Below, in pieces: positions 35,701 through 44,317 of a stretch of DNA of 64,000 nt. The stretch's first letter is position 1. Every line of letters starts with the position of its first letter. This stretch comes from Ndongobacter massiliensis (GTDB taxonomy: Bacteria; Bacillota; Clostridia; Tissierellales; Peptoniphilaceae). The position numbers were made by a program, and so were the translations under genes. The notes beneath the pieces were generated by a model. That model was not told the DNA's origin. It did no database searches and saw only the letters and a list, made by a program, of their open reading frames with translations. The DNA lies in the NCBI RefSeq assembly GCF_900120375.1, contig NZ_LT635480.1, positions 1,556,840 through 1,620,839 of the forward strand, in the 5' to 3' direction.

Positions 35701-36257
35701 ATATCATGGTCTTCGATACGGAAGTGTATTCCAACACCGGCGGTCAAAGCTCCAAGGCGACGCCGATTGCCGCAGTGGCAAAATTCGCCGCCTCTGGTAA
35801 AAAGGTACGCAAGAAGGACCTCGGGTTGATGATGACGACGTACGGATACGTCTACGTCGCGCAGGTCGCCATGGGTGCCAATCAGGCACAGACCCTCAAA
35901 GCGATCCGCGAAGCCGAATCCTATGCGGGTCCGTCGCTGATCATCTGCTACGCACCGTGCATCAACCACGGCATTCGCGCCGGTATGGGCAAGACCCAGC
36001 GCCGTGAAAAAGAGGCTGTGGAAGCCGGTTACTGGCATCTGTGGCGCTTCGATCCGCGTCTGAGCGAAGAAGGAAAGAACCCCTTCCAGCTCGACTCCAA
36101 AGAGCCGACGGCAGATTTCCAAGAATTCCTGCAGGGTGAGGTGCGTTACAGCTCCTTGCGCAAGAACTTCCCGGAGATTGCAGACGAGCTCTACATGGAA
36201 GCGGAGAAAGCCGCCAAAGAGCGCTACGAGAGTTACGTGCGCATGGCAAAGAACTGA
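32721..36257 (+). CDS. nifJ: Pyruvate:ferredoxin (flavodoxin) oxidoreductase
   Basis: Single-chain, 1178-residue homodimeric PFOR: oxidises pyruvate (and often 2-oxobutyrate) with CoA to acyl-CoA and CO2, reducing ferredoxin. Domain I starts with AAAYVSYAFSEVAAIYPITPSSPM. Two ferredoxin-type clusters are at about 690 (CIQCNQCAYVCP) and 746 (CMGCGNCADVCP). The third-cluster and TPP domain begins CSGCGETPYARL (about 815), with the TPP motif GGDGWAYDIGF (about 970) and VYSNTGGQ. GAAAGGAG precedes the ATG. The position after methionine gamma-lyase suggests it may turn 2-oxobutyrate into propionyl-CoA. Confidence 0.97.
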   Translation: MITRSTKTMDGNQAAAYVSYAFSEVAAIYPITPSSPMPEHIDTWAANGKKNLYGNPVHVTEMQHEGGAAGAVHGSLVAGSLTTTYTASQGLLLMIPDMYKIAGERLPGVFHVAARSLSTCSINMYGDHQDVMATRQTGFALLASGSVQEIMDIAPVAHLAAIEASVPFLHFFDGFRTSHEVQKIRVWDYKDLAPMVNHEAIANFKKRSLNPERPTMRGTFEKSGYFQRTEAQNAAYALVPGIVEKYFNKVNEKLGTSYGLFNYVGDPEATDVIICMGSGTDTVQQTVDYLRENRGEKVGLLKVHLYRPFSAKHFLAAMPKTVERIAVLDRTKEKGSVGEPLYLDVVQVYSESDRHPLIIGGRFGLGQKDTTPAHIAAVFENLKQKAPKNHFTVGINDDVSNTSIPVDTSFVISDGKTTRCKFWGNGGDGTVGANKSAIKIIGDNTDLYAQGYFDYDAKKSNGLTLSHLRFSPNPIHAAYLLDEADFVSCSPQAYVTQYDLLAGLKDGGTFLLNTIWSDEELETHLPGSMKRALFNRNIDFYTINASAIAEEVGLGNRTNMVIQTAFFKLSKVLPLDEAIGYLKDSIVKSYGHKGQDIVDMNNAAVDRSIEALHRVEVPAAWGEAEMEKPQVHEDESEFVQNMVRPILRLEEDALPVSTYLPYDDGCYEGGTSQIEKRGIAHYVPEWQIENCIQCNQCAYVCPHACIRPFLLSEEEVAAAPAGFETKKAIGKGLEGYAFRMQVSPLDCMGCGNCADVCPAKEKALIMKPLGEQVEAGQADNWMFAHKEVGYKTDLVAPTNVKNSQFQRPLLEFSGACSGCGETPYARLVTQLYGDHQLIANATGCSSIWGSSVPSMPYCSNCEGRGPAWASSLFEDAAEYGFGMALSTKSNRALLETRMKEFLDCKVQSPLNELFEQWMEAHADYESSRKLSNEIIALEDKKVDDEKAQQILNQIYDLKDYLAKKSIWIYGGDGWAYDIGFSGLDHVLASGEDINIMVFDTEVYSNTGGQSSKATPIAAVAKFAASGKKVRKKDLGLMMTTYGYVYVAQVAMGANQAQTLKAIREAESYAGPSLIICYAPCINHGIRAGMGKTQRREKEAVEAGYWHLWRFDPRLSEEGKNPFQLDSKEPTADFQEFLQGEVRYSSLRKNFPEIADELYMEAEKAAKERYESYVRMAKN

Positions 36258-36309
36258 AGATTCCTGCGACAGCAGTGATGCTATTGTAGAAAATTCTTCG
36301 AAGAATCGA

Positions 36310-36339
36310 CCGCCCGGCATTTGCCGGGCGGTTTTTCAT
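36310..36339 (+). terminator. PFOR terminator
   Basis: ACCGCCCGGCA-TT-TGCCGGGCGGT stem followed by TTTTT. Confidence 0.92.
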
Positions 36340-36394
36340 GACGGTTTCAGCAAAATAGAAACCAATTCCTAAAAAACTCATTCCGCGCACCTAC

Positions 36395-36445
36395 AAAAAA
36401 AGCAACGGCTCGAGCGAAGCTTAGCCCACTCTTGCCGTTGCTTTT
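36395..36445 (-). terminator. Terminator of the second flavoprotein gene
   Basis: Minus strand: AAAAGCAACGGC and GCCGTTGCTTTT arms (36398-36409, 36434-36445), ending in a T run (minus strand), 18 nt after the stop. Confidence 0.8.
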
Positions 36446-36463
36446 CTATTGGAAGGTCCTCTC

Positions 36464-38278
36464 TTACTTTGTTGCCGCCTGTTCCCCGGCAATGCGCCCG
36501 AAGTGCAGCGCTGCGCCGATCGCCAGCCCGCAAGTCGAATATTCTTTGCCATACAGACCCGTACCGGCAACCTCTCCGGCCGCATAGAGCCCGGAAATGG
36601 GATTGCCCTCCGTATCGAGAACGCGCGCCTGCAAATCAATGTCCAAACCGCCGAAAGTGTTGGAACTGGACGGCTGCATCAAAATCGCATAGTAGGTATC
36701 TCCTTCCACCGGTTGCATATACTCCGCCGGCTTGCCGAAGTCCTCATCCGTTCCTGTCGCACAAAGTGCGTTGTACCGTTCGACCGTTTGCTGCAGCGTG
36801 GCGGGATCCATTCCGATCTGTTTTGCCAATTCTTCCACCGAGGCCGCTTTTGGAGTGTCTTCCAGCGTAATGGCATATTGGACGCTCGGATTTGGATCGT
36901 TCGCCGTGGCGATATAATAGCCTTTCGTACTCTTTGCGTCCGCTAAAGCCTGCGCCACATGCGACTGATAAGAGTATTCATTGCATACGCGCTCCCCCTT
37001 TTCCGAAACGATAAGCCCGGATTCCTCGTTAATGCCGACGCCGCTGGTAAAGCTGACATACACCAACTGCGTCCCCGGATGCTGTGTCACGCGCGCACCG
37101 ACCGCCTCGCCCATTTTAATGCCGTCTCCGGTATTCGCGTTGGAAACGGATGCATATTTATTGGACGGAAGGAAATCCGCATAGGCCTTCATCATCTCTT
37201 CATTCTTGGCAAAACCGCCCGTTGCCAAAATGACCGCATGGGCGGAAATTTCTGCTTCTTCCTGTCCTTCTTTTCCATACGAGACCGCCTTTACACCGGT
37301 GATCTTTCCGTCGGCATCTTTTAGCAGTTCCGACGCCTGCCAATTGTAGAAAAACTGGACGCCCAGCTCCTCGGCTTTCTGGTAAAGCGGAACGGTGAGT
37401 TGTCCGCCGTGGCCAGCCGTCTGTCCACCGCCACCTTCGACATTGTGTACGCGCCAAGGTGTAATCGAGGAATGAATTGCTTCCACATCTTGGATCTTCA
37501 CACCTAAATCGGAAAGCCAATTCATAAGATTCGGCGAATCATTGCTGAAATCCGCGATCTTTTCCGGATCCATCAACCCGTTATCATAGCTGAGCAAAAA
37601 TTCGGTCATGGCTTCCGGGGAATCTTCATAGCCCAGTTTTTCCTGCCACGGCGTATTTGCCGCCAATACTTTTCCACCGCTGCGCGCCGTCGAGCCGCCC
37701 ACAATGCCCTGTTTTTCCAGGAGTACAACCGAAGCGCCTTTTTCCGCCGCGGTAATCGCCGCGGAAAGTCCAGCCGCACCCCCGCCTAAGACTACGACAT
37801 CCGCTTCCTTGGTCGGCGTTTCTATCGGCGTTGTTGCCACAGGAAACGCCTTTGCATCCGCACCGGCCTGCGTCAAACAATCCGCCACCGCATTGCGGAT
37901 GGCGCGTGAAGTAATCGTGGCGCCTGTCACATCATCGACATTTGGCGTTTTTTGTGAAACAATCCGCGCCGGAATCACTTCCACAGGCGTTTCCTCCATG
38001 CCGTAACCGATCCCGTACGTTTCCTTGTGATCCGTCACGGAAACGGCTTCGATGGCATCGTCCGTCACATGCACTTCAACCGCAATATCTCCGTTCATCG
38101 CTGGTGCCGACGCCTGATACGTACCGGCTTTCATCGATACGGACTTTTCCGAGCTGGTTGATTCGACATCCGCCACACTCTCCGACGCCATCGATTGTTG
38201 GGAATCTGTTCCCTGCCCGCCGCATGCGGTCAGGATTAACAGACCGGCAAGAAGCCATATACTTTTCTTTTTTTTCAT
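36464..38278 (-). CDS. Second lipoprotein FMN-binding/FAD reductase, divergent active site
   Basis: 604-residue paralogue of the gene at 15.5 kb. Lipoprotein signal ending LTAC (Cys19), FMN-binding domain with DDVTGATITS (Thr121 the likely flavinylation site), then a FAD_binding_2 reductase (GGGAAGLSAA, about 165). The fumarate-type marks are replaced: HHTMGG reads SNTFGG, and GANRxGGNA reads YGKEYSTCGLAIG, so the dicarboxylate-binding His and Arg are missing and another substrate is likely. The ATG at 38278 is preferred (AAGGAGGAG 5-12 nt upstream) over one 12 codons earlier. Own promoter and terminator. Confidence 0.9.
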   Translation of the reverse strand: MKKKKSIWLLAGLLILTACGGQGTDSQQSMASESVADVESTSSEKSVSMKAGTYQASAPAMNGDIAVEVHVTDDAIEAVSVTDHKETYGIGYGMEETPVEVIPARIVSQKTPNVDDVTGATITSRAIRNAVADCLTQAGADAKAFPVATTPIETPTKEADVVVLGGGAAGLSAAITAAEKGASVVLLEKQGIVGGSTARSGGKVLAANTPWQEKLGYEDSPEAMTEFLLSYDNGLMDPEKIADFSNDSPNLMNWLSDLGVKIQDVEAIHSSITPWRVHNVEGGGGQTAGHGGQLTVPLYQKAEELGVQFFYNWQASELLKDADGKITGVKAVSYGKEGQEEAEISAHAVILATGGFAKNEEMMKAYADFLPSNKYASVSNANTGDGIKMGEAVGARVTQHPGTQLVYVSFTSGVGINEESGLIVSEKGERVCNEYSYQSHVAQALADAKSTKGYYIATANDPNPSVQYAITLEDTPKAASVEELAKQIGMDPATLQQTVERYNALCATGTDEDFGKPAEYMQPVEGDTYYAILMQPSSSNTFGGLDIDLQARVLDTEGNPISGLYAAGEVAGTGLYGKEYSTCGLAIGAALHFGRIAGEQAATK

Positions 38279-38323
38279 TCTCTCCTCCTTATTCTCGCCG
38301 CATTTCTGCAGCAAAAACGGCCG

Positions 38324-38352
38324 ATTCTACAAATATCGGTCCTTTTCTGCAA
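38324..38352 (-). promoter_or_regulatory. Promoter of the second flavoprotein gene
   Basis: Minus strand TTGCAG (38347-38352), 17 nt, TAGAAT (38324-38329), 46 nt before the ATG. Confidence 0.65.
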
Positions 38353-38368
38353 ATAGAAGCAGTTCTGT

Positions 38369-40180
38369 TTAGGACAACTTCACCGTTCCCATATTGAGAT
38401 CGTAGTAGCGCCCTTTTAGCGCCATCAATTCCTCGTGGTTGCCGCGTTCGACAATGCGGCCCTGCTCTAAAACAATGATCGCATCGGCGTCGCGCACCGT
38501 AGAAAGACGGTGGGCAATGACAAAAGTCGTGCGCCCCTCCATCAATGCGTCCATCCCTGCGGCAATCATCGACTCGGTACGCGTATCGACCGACGAAGTC
38601 GCTTCGTCCATGATGAGAATGACCGGATCGGCAATGGCCGCACGCGCAATGGAAAGCAATTGGCGTTCTCCTTGTGACAACCCGCCCCCCTCGCCTTCTA
38701 AAAAGGTTTCATAGCCCTTTTCCAATTTCGAAATAAAGGGATGGGCATTTGCGGAGATCGCCGCCTGCACCACCTCTTCATCCGTGGCGTCCAGTCGACC
38801 GTAGCGGATGTTTTCCGCGATGGTGCCGCGAAAAAGATGCACATCCTGTAACACCACCGAGAGAATCGAGCGCAGATCGTACTTGTTGATGCGGCGAATA
38901 TCCACGCCGTCTACAGTAATTTGACCGCCGTTGATCTCATAAAATCGGTTGATCAGATTGGTGATGGTCGTCTTTCCTGCCCCCGTCGATCCGACAAAGG
39001 CAATTTTTTGTCCGGGTTTGGCGTAAAGGGAAATGTCATAGAGAACTTGTTTGTCCTCTACATACCCGAAATTTACACCATAGAAACGGATGTCCCCAAA
39101 AACGGGAACCAGCTTTTGTGAACCGTCCTTTTGCGGCACACGCCAACACAGGGCGCGTTTTCCGTCGCATTGATCCTGCAGACGCACCTCGCCGTCCATC
39201 GCTTCCTCTTCCAAATCGAAAACGGAAAAAATGCGCTCCGCACCCGCCACTGCGGCAAAGAGCAAATTTACCTGTTGGGAAATTTGTGTAATCGGCTGTG
39301 CCACGGTGCGCGTAAATTGCAGGAATGCCACCAGATTTCCGAGACTCATTGCGCCCTGCATGGCAAAATGCGCCCCGAGCATGGCGACCAATGCATACAT
39401 CACATAGGAAAGATTGCCCATCACGGGAAACGCCATCACCCCGTACGTAGCACCGCGCGACGCCGCATGACGCAAGGTGTCCGCATGTTCATCGAAATCC
39501 GCAACGGCGCGCGATTCGTAATTGAACACTTGAACGACTTTTTGTGCAGAAACCATCTCTTCGACATAGCTGTTGAGCGCCGCCGTGGAGGCCTGCCGCT
39601 TCCGATAGTATTTTGCACTGCGTCCCGCAATGATCCGCATCACAAGGCTCATGCCAAGCAAGCAGGCAATAACCGTCAGCGCCAGCACCCAATGAATGAC
39701 GAACATCATCACCAGCGTCCCAAAGAAGAGAATCGCCGACAGAAGTACCTGCGGAATACTCTGCTCGAGCGACTGCGTCAGTACATTCACATCGTTAGTA
39801 AATGCCGACATCATATCCCCGTGTGCATGCGAATCAAAATACGAAACGGGCAGGTGGTGCATCTTTCGCAGGAGATCTTCTCGCAGCAAATAGACCGTAT
39901 TCTGCGCCAACCGAGCCAAGAGCAACGACCCCAAATAGCTGGCGGCGATATTCAGCAATACGAGGCCTGAAAAAAGCAGCAAATACTTCGTAAAAGCCGA
40001 CCAATTACGGAGCACGGCCAGGCTGTCGATAATCGGAGAAAGCATCGCACTTGTTGCCACTTGAGCGACGGAACTGCCCAGCATCAATAGAATTCCGACG
40101 AAGAACATTTTTTTATTATAGCGAAAATAGCGGAACAGCCGACTCATCGTTTGAAAAGCGTTCTTTTTTCCTTGTTTCAT
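38369..40180 (-). CDS. ABC exporter half, catalytic-site subunit
   Basis: 603-residue type IV exporter half: six-helix membrane domain (about 25-320) plus nucleotide-binding domain with Walker A GSTGAGKTT, signature LSQGERQ, Walker B LIMDEATSSVD (full catalytic Glu) and H-loop IAHRLST. It overlaps its partner by 4 bp (ATGA). Together they resemble heterodimeric multidrug exporters (LmrCD, BmrCD, TM287/288). The substrate is unknown. Confidence 0.93.
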   Translation of the reverse strand: MKQGKKNAFQTMSRLFRYFRYNKKMFFVGILLMLGSSVAQVATSAMLSPIIDSLAVLRNWSAFTKYLLLFSGLVLLNIAASYLGSLLLARLAQNTVYLLREDLLRKMHHLPVSYFDSHAHGDMMSAFTNDVNVLTQSLEQSIPQVLLSAILFFGTLVMMFVIHWVLALTVIACLLGMSLVMRIIAGRSAKYYRKRQASTAALNSYVEEMVSAQKVVQVFNYESRAVADFDEHADTLRHAASRGATYGVMAFPVMGNLSYVMYALVAMLGAHFAMQGAMSLGNLVAFLQFTRTVAQPITQISQQVNLLFAAVAGAERIFSVFDLEEEAMDGEVRLQDQCDGKRALCWRVPQKDGSQKLVPVFGDIRFYGVNFGYVEDKQVLYDISLYAKPGQKIAFVGSTGAGKTTITNLINRFYEINGGQITVDGVDIRRINKYDLRSILSVVLQDVHLFRGTIAENIRYGRLDATDEEVVQAAISANAHPFISKLEKGYETFLEGEGGGLSQGERQLLSIARAAIADPVILIMDEATSSVDTRTESMIAAGMDALMEGRTTFVIAHRLSTVRDADAIIVLEQGRIVERGNHEELMALKGRYYDLNMGTVKLS

Positions 40181-41901
40181 GCCGGCATCCCCCTTTCCTG
40201 CGATTCGTAAATTTCCCGGTAAATTGGGGAGCGTTGCAAAAGCTCTTCATGGGTTCCCGTGGATTCCACCGCGCCGCTATCCAACACGACAATCTGATCG
40301 GCGTCCTTAATGGAAGCGATGCGCTGCGCAATTGTCAGAATCGTCACACCCGGAAACTCTTCACGGAAGGTTCGGCGCAATTTTGCATCGGTTGTCATAT
40401 CGACGGCGCTGGTCGAATCGTCTAAGATGAGAATTTTTGGCTTTTTGATCAGCGCACGCGCAATGGTTAAGCGTTGGCGCTGTCCACCGGAGAAGTTTGC
40501 GCCGCCCTGTTCCACAATGTGCGACAATCCGTCACTGTAGCGCGAAACAAACTCCCACGCCTGCGCCTGCTTTAGCGCCCGGATAATTTCTTCGTCGCTT
40601 GCCGCTGCACGCCCCCACTGCATATTCGAACGAATCGTGCCCGTTACGAGTGTATTTTTCTGCAGAACAAAGCCGATTTGCTCGCGCAGCGCCGCGCGGT
40701 CGTACGACCGCACATCTACACCGCCGACGCGCAGACTGCCGCATTGTACGTCATAGAGCCGCGGAATCATCTGCACCAATGTCGACTTCGAGGAACCTGT
40801 CGAACCGATAATGCCGATATGAGACCCGGCAGGAAAATGTAAATCGATGTGTTCCAAAATATTGTCGCGATACCCCGGATATTTGAAACAGACATCGTCA
40901 AAAACAATGTCTCCGCTTGGCACGGTACGAACCGGATCCTCCGGATCCACGAGTTCCGACTGCACGTCGATCGCTTCAAAAATCCGTTTCAAAGAAGCCA
41001 ACCCGCGCGTCAAACTCATGACATACACGGAAATCATCAATAGCGCATTCATAATCTGAAAAACATAGGTGATAAAGGCGACAAGATCGCCCGTCTGCAT
41101 CGTCCCCGCCATGATTTTCTGTCCACCCAGCCATAAAATGGCAATCACGCAGCTGAAACTGACCAGCATCAAAAAAGGCATGGCAAAGACTGCAAGGCGG
41201 ATGGCGGACATGGCAGTGCTGCGAAGACTTTTATTTTCTTCCGAAAACTGCTCCTGCGAATACTCTTGCCGGTTAAACGCTTTAAGGACGCGTATGCCGA
41301 TCAATTGTTCCTGCACGATGGCATTGACGTGATCCACTTTTTCCTGCAGCTTGGTAAAACGCGGCATCGCTTTGCGCAAAAGCAACCCCACGCCAAGCGC
41401 AATCGCGGGAATTGCAATGGCAAAAAGCATCGCCAGCTGCGCATCGATGGAAATGGCAACGAGGACGGCGAAGAGCAATAAAAACGGCGCGCGAATTGCC
41501 ATGCGCAGCGACATCATAACCACCATGCCGACGGTTTCACAATCCGTGGTAAGGCGCGTAATCAGGGAGGGGATGCTGATCTCATCGATATTATTGAACG
41601 AGTAGCCCTGCAACGCACGATACCCCGCCTTGCGCAGCTCCGCCGCTGTGCCGTATCCGGCTGTGGCACCCAAATGCGAACTCCAGGTGCCGCAAAGCCC
41701 GCCGAAAAGGGCGGCGCCGATCATGCACGACCCCAAAAAGACCACCTGCTGCATATCCCTTTCGGGGATGGCCGTGTTGATTAACCGGGCAATGAGTAAA
41801 GGGATCAATATATCGCTGCACACTTCCAAAATCATTAAAAGTGGCGATAAAACAGCTTCTCGGCGATATTTTTTGATATAAGGGAGAAGTTTTCGTACCA
41901 T
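40177..41901 (-). CDS. ABC exporter half, degenerate-site subunit
   Basis: 574-residue partner. Walker A reads GSTGSSKST (Ser in place of the Gly before Lys), signature FSGGQRQRL, Walker B LILDDSTSAVD with Asp instead of the catalytic Glu, and IAQRIAS with Gln instead of the H-loop His. This is the pattern of the non-hydrolysing site in heterodimeric exporters. First gene of the pair. Confidence 0.93.
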   Translation of the reverse strand: MVRKLLPYIKKYRREAVLSPLLMILEVCSDILIPLLIARLINTAIPERDMQQVVFLGSCMIGAALFGGLCGTWSSHLGATAGYGTAAELRKAGYRALQGYSFNNIDEISIPSLITRLTTDCETVGMVVMMSLRMAIRAPFLLLFAVLVAISIDAQLAMLFAIAIPAIALGVGLLLRKAMPRFTKLQEKVDHVNAIVQEQLIGIRVLKAFNRQEYSQEQFSEENKSLRSTAMSAIRLAVFAMPFLMLVSFSCVIAILWLGGQKIMAGTMQTGDLVAFITYVFQIMNALLMISVYVMSLTRGLASLKRIFEAIDVQSELVDPEDPVRTVPSGDIVFDDVCFKYPGYRDNILEHIDLHFPAGSHIGIIGSTGSSKSTLVQMIPRLYDVQCGSLRVGGVDVRSYDRAALREQIGFVLQKNTLVTGTIRSNMQWGRAAASDEEIIRALKQAQAWEFVSRYSDGLSHIVEQGGANFSGGQRQRLTIARALIKKPKILILDDSTSAVDMTTDAKLRRTFREEFPGVTILTIAQRIASIKDADQIVVLDSGAVESTGTHEELLQRSPIYREIYESQERGMPA

Positions 41902-41980
41902 AGGATTTCCTTTCCGAATAAAAGCCGCGAAAGGGCGTTACCCGGTACCGATCGTATCGAAAGCAATGGAAAAAAGCAAG

Positions 41981-42004
41981 AAAGCGGAGGTTCCCCTCCG
42001 TTTT
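41981..42004 (-). terminator. nrdD terminator
   Basis: CGGAGG-TTCC-CCTCCG stem; on the minus strand followed by a T-rich tract, 34 nt after the nrdD stop. Confidence 0.7.
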
Positions 42005-42033
42005 CCGGCTTTGATTACTTTTCCGTACCGCAA

Positions 42034-44121
42034 TTACGCTTGTTCGGTTTGCGCATCGGTCGCGTACACCTTGCGTTTCTTAAATTCCTGCGTCTTTCCG
42101 GCATTCCAGTTCTGCACCGGGCGATAGTACCCGGTAATACGGCTGTACACCTCCGCCGTCTTTCCGCACGTCGGGCAGGTGAAGTGCTCTCCGGCGATAT
42201 ATCCGTGTTCCCGGCATACAGAATACGTCGGAGACATCGTATAATACGGCAGGCGATAGTTCTCGGCAATCTTGCGCACAAGCATGGCCGCCGATTTCCA
42301 CGAGGGCAGCTTTTCCCCTAAAAAGGCGTGAAATACCGTGCCCGATGTGTAGAGCGTCTGCAATTCGTCCTGGATCGCCAAGGCTTCAAAGATGTCTTCC
42401 GTGTAGTCCACCGGCAGGTGCGACGAGTTCGTATAGAACGGCGTTTCGCCTTCTTTGGCGGCGGTGATGATGTCGGGGAATTGTTCGACATCGTGTTTTG
42501 CCAAACGGAATGCGGTGCTTTCCGCCGGCGTCGCTTCCAGATTGTACAGGTCGCCATATTCTTCTTGATAATCGGACAGACGCCCGCGCATGTGCAAGAG
42601 CACGTCACGTGCGAATTTCTGCGCTTCCGGATGAGTCAGGTCTTTGCGCAGCCATACAGCATTCTGCGTCGCCTCATTCATGCCCACGAGACCGATGGTG
42701 GAGAAGTGATTGGCAAAGGTGCCGAGATAGCGTTTTGTATAGGGATATAACCCGGCTTCCAACAATTCCGTCACCACATTGCGCTTGATCTTCAGACTGC
42801 GCGCCGCCAGATCCATCATGTGATCGAGGCGGTCGTAAAATTCGGTTTCATCCTGTGACAAATAAGCAATGCGCGGCAAATTGATCGTAACAACGCCGAC
42901 GGATCCCGTGCTCTCTCCGCTGCCGAAAAAGCCGCCGGACTTTTTGCGCAATTCCCGCAGATCCAACCGCAAACGGCAGCACATACTCCGCACATCGCTC
43001 GGTTCCATATCGCTGTTGACGTAGTTCGAGAAATACGGCGTACCGTACTTTGCCGTCATCTCAAAGAGCAGGCGGTTGTTTTCCGTCTCGCTCCAATCGA
43101 AATCCTTCGTGATCGAATAGGTCGGAATCGGATACTGAAAACCGCGTCCTTCCGCATCGCCTTCGATCATGACCTCGATGAAGGCCTTGTTGATCATGTC
43201 CATCTCTTTTTTGCAGTCTTTGTACTTAAAATCCTGCGTTTTTCCGCCGACGATGGCCGGTTGTTCCGCCAAATCCGGCGGTACGACCCAGTCCAGCGTG
43301 ATATTGGAAAAAGGCGCCTGCGTGCCCCACCGGGACGGTGTATTTACGCCGTACACAAAACTTTCAATGCATTTTTTGACCTGATCGTAGCTCAGTTGAT
43401 CCGTACGCACAAAGGGTGCCAGATAGGTATCAAACGAGGAAAATGCCTGCGCTCCGGCCCATTCATTTTGCATAATGCCGAGAAAGTTCACCATCTGGTT
43501 ACACAGCGTCGCCAAGTGTTTTGCCGGCGAAGAAGTGATTTTTCCCGGAATGCCGCCCAATCCTTCCATAATGAGCTGGCGCAGACTCCACCCGGCGCAG
43601 TAACCCGTCAGCATGGAAAGATCATGGATGTGCAAGTCCGCATTGCGGTGCGCCTGCTCAATCTCGGAATCGTAAACTTCGCTGAGCCAATAGTTGGCAG
43701 TGATTGCCCCGGAGTTACTCAAAATTAAACCGCCGACGGAATACGTCACCGTGGAATTTTCTTTCACGCGCCAGTCATTGATTTTCAAGTAATCGTTGAC
43801 CGTATCCTTGAAATCAAGAACCGTTGATTTCACGCGGCGCAGCTTTTCATGTTGTTTGCGGTAAAGGATGTAGGCTTTTGCCACGTCCACATATCCGCCT
43901 TGGATGAGCACGGTTTCTACGCTATCTTGAATGTCTTCCACATCAATCATCGCGTTCAAAACCTTCGGTTCAAAATCCGCCGTCACGCGAATCGCCAACA
44001 GATCAATGACGCTCGAATGAAATTCCCGTCCCTGTGATTGGAACGCTTTAATAATTGCCGTCTTGATTTTCTGGATATCGAAATCGACAACGCTGCCGTC
44101 GCGTTTTTTAACCTGATACAT
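42034..44121 (-). CDS. nrdD: Anaerobic ribonucleoside-triphosphate reductase (class III)
   Basis: Makes deoxynucleotides under anoxia using a glycyl radical. 695 residues: N-terminal ATP-cone (about 1-90, KKRDGSVVDFDIQKI), the finger-loop region, a C-terminal cysteine cluster (CREHGY ... CPTCGK) and the glycyl-radical segment RITGYYRPVQNWNAGK with Gly664 as the likely radical site. The activase gene nrdG, usually adjacent, is not in the window. A promoter and an NrdR-box-like site lie upstream. Confidence 0.95.
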   Translation of the reverse strand: MYQVKKRDGSVVDFDIQKIKTAIIKAFQSQGREFHSSVIDLLAIRVTADFEPKVLNAMIDVEDIQDSVETVLIQGGYVDVAKAYILYRKQHEKLRRVKSTVLDFKDTVNDYLKINDWRVKENSTVTYSVGGLILSNSGAITANYWLSEVYDSEIEQAHRNADLHIHDLSMLTGYCAGWSLRQLIMEGLGGIPGKITSSPAKHLATLCNQMVNFLGIMQNEWAGAQAFSSFDTYLAPFVRTDQLSYDQVKKCIESFVYGVNTPSRWGTQAPFSNITLDWVVPPDLAEQPAIVGGKTQDFKYKDCKKEMDMINKAFIEVMIEGDAEGRGFQYPIPTYSITKDFDWSETENNRLLFEMTAKYGTPYFSNYVNSDMEPSDVRSMCCRLRLDLRELRKKSGGFFGSGESTGSVGVVTINLPRIAYLSQDETEFYDRLDHMMDLAARSLKIKRNVVTELLEAGLYPYTKRYLGTFANHFSTIGLVGMNEATQNAVWLRKDLTHPEAQKFARDVLLHMRGRLSDYQEEYGDLYNLEATPAESTAFRLAKHDVEQFPDIITAAKEGETPFYTNSSHLPVDYTEDIFEALAIQDELQTLYTSGTVFHAFLGEKLPSWKSAAMLVRKIAENYRLPYYTMSPTYSVCREHGYIAGEHFTCPTCGKTAEVYSRITGYYRPVQNWNAGKTQEFKKRKVYATDAQTEQA

Positions 44122-44195
44122 GATGCCCTCTCTTCCCCGGTTTACGGCGGATGCTTCCTCATTTCTAATAAAATCATTCCCGCCGGTGCTTTCTC

Positions 44196-44224
44196 ATAGT
44201 ATCACCGTGGGAAGGAATCGTCAA
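44196..44224 (-). promoter_or_regulatory. nrdD promoter
   Basis: Minus strand TTGACG (44219-44224), 17 nt, TACTAT (44196-44201), about 75 nt before the ATG. Confidence 0.7.
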
Positions 44225-44230
44225 GAGAAA

Positions 44231-44246
44231 AATCAATATATAGTAT
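44231..44246. promoter_or_regulatory. NrdR-box-like site
   Basis: AATCAATATATAGTAT matches the NrdR consensus ACACWATATATWGTGT in the central CWATATATWG. It sits 7 nt upstream of the nrdD -35 box. A weaker second copy (TAATATATAC) starts about 23 nt further on. NrdR normally represses ribonucleotide reductase genes through paired boxes. Confidence 0.6.
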
Positions 44247-44317
44247 GTTTATTTTTTAATATATACGATCGCTTGTGCTTTTGAAAGTTCTCGTCAACTT
44301 TGGAACGAAGGGAATCC

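Noticed and set aside
35601-36320. Open frame antisense to the PFOR 3' end
   Set aside because: Shadow of the TPP domain coding strand.
39131-39970. Long open frame antisense to the ABC exporter gene (279 codons)
   Set aside because: Shadow of the opposite strand, Arg/His-rich with no known motif.
40177-41901. Damaged ABC subunit (pseudogene) because of its altered Walker and H-loop residues
   Set aside because: The frame is intact, and the changes are the standard pattern of the degenerate site in heterodimeric exporters.
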